Assembly (NCBI RefSeq): GCF_009389715.1
Contig: NC_052400.1
Span: forward strand, 19,623,674-19,687,673
Source: Phoenix dactylifera
Lineage: Eukaryota; Streptophyta; Magnoliopsida; Arecales; Arecaceae
Reading direction: 5' to 3'
Length of the DNA: 64,000 bases
How positions within the stretch are numbered: position 1 is the first letter of the stretch; every line of letters starts with the position of its first letter. A program made the position numbers and the translations under genes. The notes beneath the pieces were generated by a model. It worked only from the letters and a program-made list of their open reading frames with translations, had not been told where the DNA came from and searched no databases. This document shows positions 36,191 to 47,700 of this stretch, one piece after another.

Positions 36191-36307
36191 TAAAGTTGTA
36201 TCAATGATTTTGTGGCTCTAGGAATAAGAGTAGTGCCAACTCCCACCAACCAAACATGCCCTTAGAGTTGTATCAATGATTTTGTGGCTCTAGGAATAAG
36301 AGTAGTG
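36164..36307. repeat. 72-bp tandem duplication
   Basis: Two adjacent copies of 72 bp (36164-36235 and 36236-36307) differ at about two positions. The duplicated unit includes the right end of the MITE-like element and flanking host sequence. Confidence 0.92.
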
Positions 36308-38205
36308 CAAAGATGTTGGACTAGTCTATAAAGTGGTATATGCGGCCGCATATGCAGATATGGTCTCTTGACCGCAATGCATTCTTATATGTGGTTATCA
36401 TATGCGACTAGGCTGCATATGGGCAAATAGACAGCCATGTGGCTGCATATGCATCCCTACTTAACATTATGTAGCGGTACATGTGGCTTGCTTCGCATTA
36501 TTAAGTTGTGTGCATGACCCACTCTTACGCAAGCCCATGCAATGGATTCATTTGGTTGGTAGGTAGATGCAGGTTATGGCTATGCCAGATGCATGTATTG
36601 TCAATAATGTTAATTTATAAAATGCTATGATTATCACTATTCAATTTTAAGTACTAAGTTGTGAGTAGTAAGTGTTACTTATTATTCTTGTTAATGCTGC
36701 TATTATTATTTTTATGATAGAAAAACACCAATCACATATCTCCTGCATAAATCTGCATACCACATACGCACTATGTGGCCCCTTGACTGCCCACATATTG
36801 TTGCCTCCTTTTAAAGCACTATATATACCAAGAGGAACATTGAGATGGCTGTATATTCTAACAGGCTTCTATCTTGCCTGAGAGTGAGAATGGTGGAGAA
36901 ACCATTAGGTTCAAGGGTAAGCAAGAAAATGGGCAGGGTTGATGTAAAGCAAATGCATAATTTAGTATCACTAGATCATGCTGAGTAAGTTACAAGGGTT
37001 AATCTTAGCCATCTATTTTATTATCTGAAAGCAATGAATTCAGATTGAATAACGCATGTGTTTTCTTACTAACTTTGTAACCTAGGACCAAGTGCACCTC
37101 CTTTTTTCTCTCATGCGCATTATGGGGTGCATGGGGGTGGGGGCTTGGGGAGTTAGACTACTTCTGCAAGTGCATTAGTCTTGCCTGTCTGTATGCAACC
37201 TTGTTGCTCAGGCTATGACTAAACCTGACCACTACCATCCAATTGGCACCGGCTCAATTATAATATGTCTGGTTGAGAAAACAATATTTGATTAATTGTA
37301 TGAGATTGATGAATCAGAATCACGCTTTTAGGAATTGTGCTTCTAATCTAATTTCCTTGAGAGGTTAATTGCTGTGTTATGTAGGGAAAGGTCCTTCAAC
37401 TTGGTTTTGTAGCCAAGAGAAGAAGATTTGATAGATAATGACCTGTTGTCTTCTGCTTCATGTATCATATTCAGCTTGTCTTGGTTAAATGGGGGTACGT
37501 CTAGTGGTCATTTGGAAGTGACGAATCTCCGTTGTCTGTGCAAGAGGAGAAAAGTTACCAAGCATGAAAGATGCCTTTTTTTGACATTTACCTTTATTGG
37601 TTATTAATGAACTATGCACTTAATTGGCAGAAAACAAAGACATATAGCGACCTGGAAACAAATACCTGGAATCTGACAATTATTTAGACATGGAAAATGG
37701 TGAGGATGGCATCATAATCTTGGAAACTTTTCTGTGTAAGAGTTGCATTTTTGACTCTTGTAGTTTCATTTCATCTACCTTAGTTTGAAAGATGAGCTGT
37801 TTTAGTTTTTAGTGTGATTGCTTTTTCTCTCTAAGACATTTCCAGGTATTGTTGAGTTCTGTGTTTTTGCCTGCAAGGAGTTGGCTACAACTCTTGGTTA
37901 GAGTGAGGTAGTATCTCAAATAATTCAACTAAGCTTGCTTATTAGAAACTTCTATTCATGCGTATATATTTTTTAATAAAATAATGCTAGGCGGTTTTCT
38001 GCTTGACATGTTGTTTAAAGAAACTATTATAATAATCAAGAATTTTGAATTTGTCATCTAAGGCCTTAATCTTGCTTTGCGTAATTTCTAGTATTACCAT
38101 CTATGATGATCTACTTTTGAACATGTTTGTTCTTACACTTGGTGGCATTTTTACTACTGAGAATTTATTTAGTTGCATCTCTTTCTATCGCATGGTGCAT
38201 ACTTG

Positions 38206-38404
38206 CAAACAAAGTTCGCCATCTCGGTACCGGACCCTATACCGGTACCATCCTATTATTATGTTGGTATGCTCGGTGTGGTATCTAGTTCGGCGTACTG
38301 AGTATCGGTACGCCTCCCCAATACCGCATATCAGGTTGGTACCGATACAGTACAAAACGGTTATTATGCATCGGTACCGACTGGTATGGCAAACTTTGCT
38401 TGCA
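38206..38404. mobile_element. GGTACC-rich inverted-repeat element, copy 2
   Basis: The left end 'caaacaaagttcgccatc' and right end 'tatggcaaactttgcttg' are inverted repeats. The interior has many GGTACCG/CGGTACC words. It lies about 330 bp before the first coding exon of the proton pump interactor gene. Confidence 0.65.
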
Positions 38405-38734
38405 AATGGATATGCACCCATCCATTTGTCTTTTATGGGCAATTTGGTATGTTTGTGTGTGCCAGGTGGGTAAATACATAACTCCATGGTTTCTGGAGGT
38501 CCATCTTTATGGGTACAGGACTCTGTGGTTTCTGGAGATACATCTTTATGGCTACTTTGCATGAAAATTTCCTTCACTACCATGTTAATTTACAGAAAAG
38601 CTTGGGATGGCTTCCATGTCATTTTTGTTTCATTCTATGTAATTGTTACTATATGGGATGGCCTCTTTTTGCTGAAATTAAGGAGGATTTGAGCCTATTT
38701 TAATTTGGTCTTTTGTAAACCTTTAACAGAAATT

Positions 38735-41700
38735 ATGGTTGTGGAGACAGTCGGAGCTGATATTACTCCAAGCCAGGTCAAAGAAGGAATTGAAGGAGAC
38801 AATACATTTCTTGCTGAAATGGATAGCAAGACAAAATCTAATCAGGGACACGGACTCGATGGACTGAGCAAATTTGGTTCAGTGGATGATTCACATGGAG
38901 TGAATGGAGAGGGCAAAGAGGGAGATCGTGTTGCCAATGTCAATTTTCCAAAGGATGCTGTAGATGAGTGGCCAGCACCAAAGCAATTCCATACCTTCTA
39001 CTTTGTCAAGCACCGTTCTTATGAAGACCCAAAACTGAAGGCCAAAATTGAACAAGCTGACAAGGAGATCCGAAAGAAGAATGAACATCGATTCCAAATA
39101 ACTGAAGCATTAAAGGCCAAAAGGGTGCGCTACTCCCAAATTGATTTGCCGTGCTGTTATTTTTAGTTTTTTGTGGGAGAATTAGCTTTATCTACTTTAT
39201 TGATTAGAATGCACTGCTATCGTGTTGTGACAACAGAAAATCAAATGGGCCGTGATATGGTCCCATTGATTCTAAACTTTCTTTTCTTTTCTTCCCCTTC
39301 TCTTGGTATAGTCTGAGCGAGCACAAGTGATTTCGCAATTAAAGCCTTTGACTGCTGAGGACAAACAATACCGGATGATTATGGATGAGAAGAGAAAAGA
39401 AATGAAACCATTTCATGAAGCTTTGGGCAAGCTGCGTAGTGCAAATAATGATGTGAGGGAGAAAGGAATGGGTTTATGCTCTTCAGAGGAAGAGCTTAAT
39501 GAACTTGTAAGTGAGCTGTTCTATTTCCTCGGTTTTTGGTGCCCTGGCATCTAACTCCTGCTTTTGTTTTAATGTAACAGATTGAAAGCCGGCATTATCA
39601 TATGCAACATGAGAGCCTCACTTTAGTTGAGGAGAAACAGTTGATTAAGGAGATCAAACAGCTTGAAGGAACAAGAGAAAAAGTTATTGCTAATGCTGCT
39701 ATGAGAGCTAAAATTCAGGATTCCTTAGGTCAGAGAGAAGCTATTCAAGACCAGGTCAAAGTAAGTTCACATTCTTTCTGCATAAAAGCTTAATCCTCTA
39801 ATCTTATTCTGTACCCCAAGATCTTGTGATTTCACTGGTTCTTTTTTTTTTTTGCAGTTACAAGGTGGTGACATTGATGGATTTAAAAAGGAGCAACAAG
39901 CAGTTAGGATGAAAATCAGACAACTGGAAGAAGAACTGAAGACCATAGATGATGAAATCATTTCCTTACAGGAGGAGTTGACTGCTGTGAATGAGAAGAA
40001 GGACAAAGCATTTGAAACTCTCATTGAATTGAGGAAAGCACGTGATGTAGCAGTATGATTCTTTACATCTAACTCCACGTCCTTTTTTTTTTTTTGGAAA
40101 AACAACTTTTATTTTTCAGTATACAGGGGTAGTTACTTTTACCTACTTACACCGTATTATTTCAATGGAGGCATGATTTACTTTTCATTATGATGTTTGA
40201 TATCATAAGCTTTTATCAATAACTCTTTAAAATAAATTTGCAGGTCCCACATAGAAATGACTTCAAGCCTTCCTTCAATTTCTAATTTTAGTGGTCTAGG
40301 ATCTGTATTTTTATTCAGTTTGGAACAGATAGGCATATGCTGGAATTTGCAGTTGCTATATTAGACATATAGCAAACAGGGGCATGCCAAACTTGCCAAT
40401 AACTTGAATATCAAGAGATCGCCCAGCTTATCAGCCAAAGTCAAAATATTTTCAATTTGGGGTGCCACACGTGCTCGAAAACCTTATTCTTGCAGATTGT
40501 TCTTGATGCCTTCAACTTGATCTCCTACTTGGATAGTCAAACAAGACAGTCTGTGTTTCCATTTTAGTGCTCTTCTTTTCATCATTTTAGATCCGTGCAT
40601 TATGTCTTTCCTTACGAAACCAACCAAATCATTCATATATGTGGGTATATATATCACTCTACATGCCTATAATTTCTAGTTATTCATGTGCCCAACATAT
40701 GTAATTCTGGAGCTGGGCTTTCCTCTTTTTCTCTGTCTGCTATGATGCTTGGTCATGGTTTAGGTTATTATTTCGGCAAGTATTTTCTCTCTCTATCAAG
40801 GGCACAAAACCATCAGTATTTTATCAATCAAGATATCAAGATCTGACAGGCGTATTAATTTTAGTGGCATTTAAATCTTCTACATTATCATAACAATTTT
40901 AATCTCTATCTTTGTTGTCTCTAATGTTTGATCTATGAAAATAAAATTATCGGTGCTATGGTACCTGCTTCATCCATAGTAGAGCAAGATCAAAATTTAT
41001 GCCAATAGGCATTGTTGGGGGGCCTCAAAACTCCATTACCAGCATCTATTCACATGTTTACATGCATAGACAGCCCTTGGATACCAAATAGTGGAAATGG
41101 GTGGTGATTCTAGGTCCAGCCAAGGTACAGAGAAAATCGTAAGCATTCTTAAGTGTGAGAAAATCTCAGTACTTATACTAAACATATGGAAACATTTATG
41201 AAGCATTTAGAAGGTCCGCCGTACCGACCGTGCCGACGTATTGGTTGGCGCCGGTACTGGTTCGGACCGGTACCGAACCGGTATCATTGGTTCGGCTTGG
41301 TTCACGCATCCAAAAGCTCCCAAAAAATTTAAAACCGGTATGGGCCAGTATTGATTTTTAACACCGAACCGGACCGGTTAGAGCCGGTACCGATTTGGTA
41401 CGGGCTAAACCGGCCGGTATGGGCCGGTTCAGCATTTCTTGATTCAGATGTATAATGGATGGCATAGAATGTACGTGATCTGACTCTAGGATTTATGATA
41501 AGCTAGATAACTATAACCCAAGCTAATTCAAGACTTTTTAATCCAATACTGCTAAAACCACAACCCAAAATGGGGAAATTATTGTTTTGAACTAATAAAT
41601 ATGTGCCTAACTTGTCATCATCAGTTTTATGCGTAACCTTGTCTGGCTATCCCAGCATGCCTTCTTTTTATGTTCTCCATGGTATCTGGTCAATAATTTC

Positions 41701-43216
41701 TAGTTGATGCAATAGAAGTAGTTAATGGGGTTGCATCATTTAAGAGCCAGAGATCTTTCTTAGAAGTACTACATAAGCCTTGGCATATGTAATGAACTTG
41801 GGCTATCTTGCTATGTGGATAATGGGATTCTCTAATTATTGATCTGTAAATTATAGATTGAATGATTATAACTAGTAGGCCTTGAATGTCAGAAATTTTA
41901 CATATTTATTCTCTAGATTCCTTTCCGAATTACTTTTGGATGCATTTATTTTCTGGTGCAATATACCTTCTTATCCTATTTAAGCTACAGCAAGGCTGTT
42001 GGGATGGGTGGGTTACATGGTGTAGCTGCATAGTTGCCATGGCGAATGAGCCTAATGCTGATTTTGATTCTTCGGTTTCAGAATGCATGTTACTTTCAAA
42101 ACCGTTCACTCTTAAACACTGCCAAGGATCTTGCTGCAAAGAAGGATATAGCAGCACTGCAAGAGCTTGCCCATGCTGAGGTTTGTCCTGGACATATCTT
42201 TTCCTTCTTCCTGTCAGTTCAGCTGATTAATCTCTTTCTTCACATGTTAGGAAGAGAAATTTATGTCCCAGTGGAGAAGTAATAAAGACTTCAGAGATGA
42301 TTATGAGAAGAGGATATTGCCATCGCTAGACCTTCGTCAGCTTAGCAGGGACGGACGGATCAGGAACCCGGATGAAAGGCCAATTATTTCAGAGGCACCA
42401 TCATCCACAGGATCAGAGACCATGCCAGCTAAAGCAAGTGTAAAACAAGCAAAGGAGGGTGTGAACCCCGCTCCACTCAACGATACTGTCACTAGCCACA
42501 AGTTACATGATGCTGGCAATACTAAATCAACTGAGGTGGCATCGAAAAGAAAGATGAGTGGTCCTATGGACACTGAAAACGCTTCAGTGACTGAGATGTC
42601 CCAAAAGGAGTCTTCCAAAGTTGAAGAGATTGATACTGTGAAGTTGAAGGAGATGAAAAGAGAAGAGGAGATTGCAAAAGCTAAGATGGCTTCGGAGAGG
42701 AAGAAGAGGCAAGCTGAGAAAGCAGCAGCAAAAGCAGCAATCAGAGCTCAGAAGGAAGCTGAAAAGAAACTCAAGGCAAGTGTTGGTTATACTTTTTATT
42801 GACTTTACGTACTGATAAACTATCTAAATGTCATATGTTGTCTGCATATTTAAAATCCTTTATCCTTCATATCTAAATGATCCTTTTTATAATTCGTACA
42901 GGAAAAGGAGAAGAGAGCTAGGAAAAAGGCTGGGACGTCTGCACCTGCTGCACTTGATGAGCAGACTGAAATGGACATGAAGATCGTGGAGCCGGAAGAT
43001 ACTAATGTGAATATAGAAGCCCCAATTTCCAAACCAAACAAAGAACAAAAAGGAAAAGCTAGGTACAGAAATCACCCAAAAGGTCGGGCTCCGCTCCCTA
43101 GGGTCATCCTTAAGAGGCAGAAGTCACATTCATATTGGTTATGGGCTGCCCCAGCGATAGTGGGGGCTCTGGTGCTTGTGTTGTTGACTTACTACTTTTC
43201 TTTTGGAAGAAACTGA
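38735..43216 (+). CDS. Proton pump interactor (PPI1/PPI2-like), seven coding exons
   Basis: Exons: 38735-39124, 39312-39506, 39581-39760, 39858-40052, 42082-42180, 42251-42775 and 42902-43216, giving 632 residues. Every intron is in phase 0. The protein shows [20 protein letters not shown], then long charged coiled-coil segments (about 105-330), a variable acidic/basic region with an [20 protein letters not shown] helix (about 508-528), and a C-terminal membrane anchor ([20 protein letters not shown], about 606-625). Arabidopsis PPI1 has the same layout and similar length; it binds the regulatory C-terminus of plasma-membrane H+-ATPase and stimulates it, and is tail-anchored. Intron 6 begins GC rather than GT (aag|GCAAGT). 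Intron 4 is 2 kb and holds a repeat element. The ATG is 5 nt after an acceptor. Confidence 0.95.
41211..41440. mobile_element. GGTACC-rich element, copy 3, in intron 4
   Basis: This is a segment of about 230 bp very rich in CCGGTA/GGTACCG words, starting 'ggtccgccgtaccgacc' and ending 'ggccggttcagc'. It is related in composition and left end to the copies at 35351 and 38206. The inverted ends are less clear. Confidence 0.5.
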
Positions 43217-44370
43217 GCTAGATTAGTCTATGTTCAAGATGCAGACCAGTTTTGCAGGGAGGGGTTACATTGGTAGACGATCGAATTATACTCGTGTCCT
43301 TCCAGTAAGTGAATGTGCTCAGTTGAGAAACGTTATATGCGAGGCTCATGCAGTGTTGAGTTTTCATTAGACAGCATGCTGTAGGTTACCCTCTTCGCTC
43401 TTTGAGATGTCTATTTACTTTGTTGTTGTAGTTTAACTAACTTTGAAAAATATGCTGCCCGTCATAAGATAGTTGCATGGTGTTGTGAGATCATCAGATA
43501 TGGATTTTATTTGTTCCTTTATGTCAGATCATTCTTAACAGAGTACTTCAAAGAATAATTTACATCGGTGAATGAATAAATGTTGTCATGTCAAAGTGAA
43601 GTTGCTGTTGATTTTGATGCATTTATTTTTTCCGAATGGTGCATACAACAGGTGACATCCAAGTAATGGATGGGGATCAGCGGCCCGGTCTTCTCTCTAT
43701 AGGTGTTCTTCAATCTGCAATTTGCGGCATATAGATGAGATGAATGGAGATATGTGACTGCATTCAATCTTTACACTTAAATCTTTGTTATTTTACTTCG
43801 TTTTTCATGCATACGGGGTAGCATAGGCGAACTGGAGCATAAGAACTAGAATATATGCCTGCTTCTGGACATTTCGGTCGTCAAGGTGGTTTACTGCTGC
43901 GGGGTCAACCTCGGGGGCAACAGAACTACAAGGAACTGGCAGCTTCAAAATATTTCTCGGGGAAGTTTAAATGGGGTTGATGCACTAGATCCAGGAGCAG
44001 TTAAATGCGCCCAAGGACCTGCGGGCTTAAAAGTTTGGAGACTCGCTCGCAGGAGACTTGCTGTTGAGGACCGAGCAGGTGATCTGCCGCCCAATCAGCT
44101 ACAAAGCCGGCCTTCCGGCGTCACCTCCGGGTACTCACGTGCGTCTCTCCTCCCCACGCAGGCAAATTATTAACCCCAAATCCAATGGACTACCGCCATA
44201 TTATCTATATTTTGTACCCTGGTCTCTTAAACCCACCGACTTTCTCTTGCCGCTTGGTCAGCCCAAACCGCCGAGGGTCGTGGCGAGGGACGACCCATTT
44301 CCAATGGGAGATCTCTCTCTTATTTTTTGGAGAACGATCTCTCTTTCTCTCTCTCTCTCCCACTATAAGA
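43217..44370 (+). other. PPI 3' UTR and promoter of the Ole e 1-like gene
   Basis: The first 300-500 bases are probably the 3' UTR of the proton pump interactor gene. From about 43870 the sequence becomes GC-richer toward the next gene. No separate gene is seen. Confidence 0.45.
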
Positions 44371-44377
44371 GTGTTCC
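44371..44377 (+). promoter_or_regulatory. TATA box of the Ole e 1-like gene
   Basis: The motif ctataag lies about 40 bp before the ATG at 44414 and directly after a CT-rich tract (44337-44362). The short distance implies a very short leader, or that transcription starts elsewhere. Confidence 0.45.
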
Positions 44378-44413
44378 GTGTTCGTTCGCTGAAGAGTGAA
44401 GAGACTAGAGAGA

Positions 44414-45669
44414 ATGGTTCAGGCGAGGGGCCGAGTGGTTCAGCTTGTATTTCTGCTCTTTCTGATCTCCTCATCGGCCGATGGTGTTAATGAAGTAGAA
44501 GAGGAGGCAAAGAGGTTGGTCAGGGAACCACCACCGACACCTCCTCTCTTTATTAAGCCACCCTTCCACCTTCCACCATTGAGGCTTCCCATGGTCGTTG
44601 AAGGGGTGATCTATTGCCGGTCTTGCAAGCTCCGCAACTATGACAGGCTCCTTGATGCATCACCGCTTCCTGGTCTGATCTCTTTCTCATGCCTCCACTT
44701 TCTTGTGTGCTACCAGGGAAACTGACAACACCGTTGATTCTAGTTTTCATGATTCAGAGGTTTTACTTTGGTTAAATGCCCATGAGCTTTTCTGATGCAT
44801 TTCTGGGGCGTACAGTAAGTATGTGCTCTTAGATCTTTTGTGATAGGGTTTCAAAGAGACTGATAATGTACATATGTGATCCAAAGCTCATGATAAACTT
44901 CAGACAAATTCAGAGCTGGAAGAAGTTATAATTTCTCTTGCATTATAATTTGTAGTGGACTTTTCTTTTTTATATTTTCTTTGGCTTGATGACTACATGC
45001 AATAAACAATCCAGGCCCACCCCAAGCTCAAAAAGGCTTATTTTTGACAAAAGCTTGGTTCACAGCATAATAACAGATGTGTTGTGGCTTTCATTTGCAC
45101 GAACATTCTCAATATTTTATCATGATTTTACCTTCTTGTGGGCTATACAGGGGAAATCTGTGGATCAAAAATGTATATAGCACCTACCAGAAAGAACAAC
45201 TTATATCAGGAAAAGAAAGCTGATAAACATTCAGAACATTTACATATCTTCATTATCATAATTTCATCAGCAGATGATAAAATTATTAGATCAATATGTT
45301 GATTCTGTTAAACTTATATATAGGAAAGGTTTGTAACATGAATTTGCAGGTGCAGTCGCAGAGCTGCGGTGCAATAACAGCAGGCATGAATTAAGGTTAA
45401 ATGGAACGACAAATGCTGATGGCTACTTCCTAATCCAGGCACCAATGAGGAAGGTGACAACGTTTGGCTCCCACAAGTGCAAGGTGTTCCTGATGTCATC
45501 GCCCTTGGCATCGTGCAACCGGCCCAGCAACCTCAGTGGAGGAGTAACAGGGGCTTATTTGAGGTTTGAGAGGATTACAAAGGTTGGCCCCGACCAATCG
45601 GCCCTCTTCGCTGCCGGATATTTCGAGTTTTCCCCTGCCAAGACCACCCTATGTCCGCATTTGCCTTGA
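44414..45669 (+). CDS. Secreted Pollen Ole e 1 / extensin-like domain protein, two exons
   Basis: Exons 44414-44672 and 45350-45669 encode 192 residues. Residues 1 to about 24 ([20 protein letters not shown] then SADG) form a signal peptide. A short Pro-rich segment ([17 protein letters not shown]) precedes the Ole e 1 domain, with [58 protein letters not shown] and a C-terminal TTLCPHLP. Six or more cysteines match the family's disulfide pattern. Such proteins are extracellular or wall-associated; function is poorly defined. The donor (cctg|GTCTGA) is weak but gives a seamless SPLPGAVAEL junction as in relatives. The intron is 677 bp. Confidence 0.9.
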
Positions 45670-47700
45670 GGCATCTCGTTTTGGATATTCAGAGGGACTC
45701 AATATATGCAGTTGAGATCATTGGTTGTATTGAGGTCAAAGCTCTCTTGGTTTTTTTTTTTGCCTGAAGTGAGGGAAACTAAGGTTGGATTGCTTGACTG
45801 AAAAGATATTGTGTATTTTTTTTTAATCTATTATATATTAATAATCATATCTTAAATTTTCAAGGAAGATTAATCTGGAATAAGCATGATTTAAATACAA
45901 ATAAGACCAAAAAAAATTAAGTTTTGTTAAAGTAGGTTTATATATACTTATTTTATAAACTATTAAGTCATAGACCTCAAAAAAAATAGCTAGGCTGGCC
46001 AAGAGAATTTTATTAGAGGGTATGGTAACAAAAATACATACATGCCTTCTTCGAAATGGATTCGGAGAACTTAGCTTTAGATTGCCACCTCTTAAAGCGT
46101 AATACCGAAGTGCATCCATCTCGTGCAGAGAAAAAGTCCAATCAAGTAGAGTGAAAGCAATAATTTAGCTCAAAGGAAATGATGTAATATATTAGGGTGG
46201 CTCAATATATTAAGTTGCCAAGGTGGTATTACTGGATCTGAGGAATTTTTTATGTACACTTAACCATTGTCTTAGAGTATTTTCTGTTTTCCTAGATCAG
46301 TTTATTTAACACTAAACTAGTAAATAAGTCTCACAATACAGGGAATCATGGTCAGCTCTTAAGTAGTCATGCATGATTGGATGTTTAAGTTCCATGTGCT
46401 TGGGTACTGATCTAGACCATGATTTTTTACTTTGTTATTGAGGATTAGCACTAAGAAGGGAGGGAGGAAAAAAGGAAAATATTAACTTTTAGAAAAAACT
46501 AAATTCATGGAGTCAGATTAAGATAAGACTCCTTGGGACACAAATCTTGAGCTAAGGCAAGCAAAAATTTATAAGTATGGGATGAACTGAGTGCTGATCT
46601 GACGCAAACATTTAAGTTTTAGGATAAATTACAAATTGTTTTTGAGATTTATATTTATTATATTTATATTTAATTATCTATAAAATTTATACTTACACCT
46701 AGATGAATTAACGGCTTAGTAAAATTGTTTACCTCATACAAAAAATTTATAATTTATTTCTAATCTCATAAAATTTTTTGTAATTTATTCTAAATTTTAA
46801 TTACCTTATCAAGAAGAAATAACATGTTACAAGTTGATGACTTGTTCGTATACAAATATTTGTAACGTAATGGACAACAAACGCTTACTGAGAATCCCTA
46901 CCATGCCTGTTTGCCCGGTAAACAAGGCCAATTTGTCAACGACTTGGGCCCTGCTACCCCCCCAATGCGTTGACCCATGAAGTCTGTACCGCGTCAAACG
47001 TCCATCATGTGATCTATAAAGTTCCAAGCACTGTTGTGTTCACACCGGGTTTCAAACACCGAGCCATAGAATAGATTCCACTGGCCTAAATTACGTTACT
47101 GCCGACAGTCCGTTGCGCCCGAGCCATAGAATAGATTCCACCGGCCTAACTCACGATGCTGCCCGCCCCCTTCCTCCCCTACTGGTAAATTATATTTATA
47201 TCCGATAGTTTGTAAAATGGTCACTTATCCTCCCCAGTGCTATCAACTCAACTTCTCCCCACCTCAAATTCTGTGAGCAAAAAAAAAACATCCACAGATT
47301 TGTTTTTATTATTTTCTTAATTCTACAGCCTAACAGATCCATAGATGAAATTTAGGTTAAAACTAAAAGGGACCTTTAGAAGAAAACAGGCTGAAGATAC
47401 TACTAGATTTGATTCCTATAAAAAATCCAGCTCTATCTTGCTAGATTTTCCAAATAGATCTCGAGGTTTATTTTATCCTAACATTTAAACCCGTAATTTA
47501 ATAGAATGTTAGTCAAACCTTTAACCTTAAATAGGATCCAAATATTACATCAGAAAAATTTCAAAAATGATTAAAATAACCTTAAAAGCATGTTTCGCTA
47601 TTCCTACGAGATTAGACTAAAAATTCTTATCGGATTTGTGGATTAGAGCTTCCTCTGTTTAAGGGATTTAGCTCCCACTAAATTAGAACTGAAGATAGGA
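45670..47700. other. Gene-free spacer
   Basis: The 3' UTR of the Ole e 1-like gene is presumably in the first 200 bases. The rest is AT-rich without gene-like frames, apart from the ~59-bp direct repeat at about 47061-47155. Confidence 0.45.
47061..47155. repeat. Imperfect direct repeat, ~59-bp spacing
   Basis: The phrase 'gagccatagaatagattc' followed by 'cac.ggcctaa' occurs at about 47061 and again at about 47120, with similar sequence continuing for about 45 bases. Confidence 0.8.

Larger units (their letters stand above)
30870..38729 (+). other. Presumed 5' UTR intron of the proton pump interactor gene
   Basis: There is no conserved exon inside. It contains an unassigned GC-richer block (32390-32960), an (AT)n microsatellite (33229-33266), two GGTACC-type inverted-repeat elements (35351 and 38206), a MITE-like unit with a tandem duplication (35936-36307) and many T-rich splice-like tracts. 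If the leader exon is wrong, this is simply intergenic. Confidence 0.45.

Noticed and set aside
36335-36860. Inverted-looking GCATATGC-rich segments
   Set aside because: The arms match too poorly to call an element; similarity may come from repeated short AT-rich words.
43886-44173. 95-codon frame upstream of the Ole e 1-like gene
   Set aside because: It lies in the probable promoter region and has no similarity or signal features.
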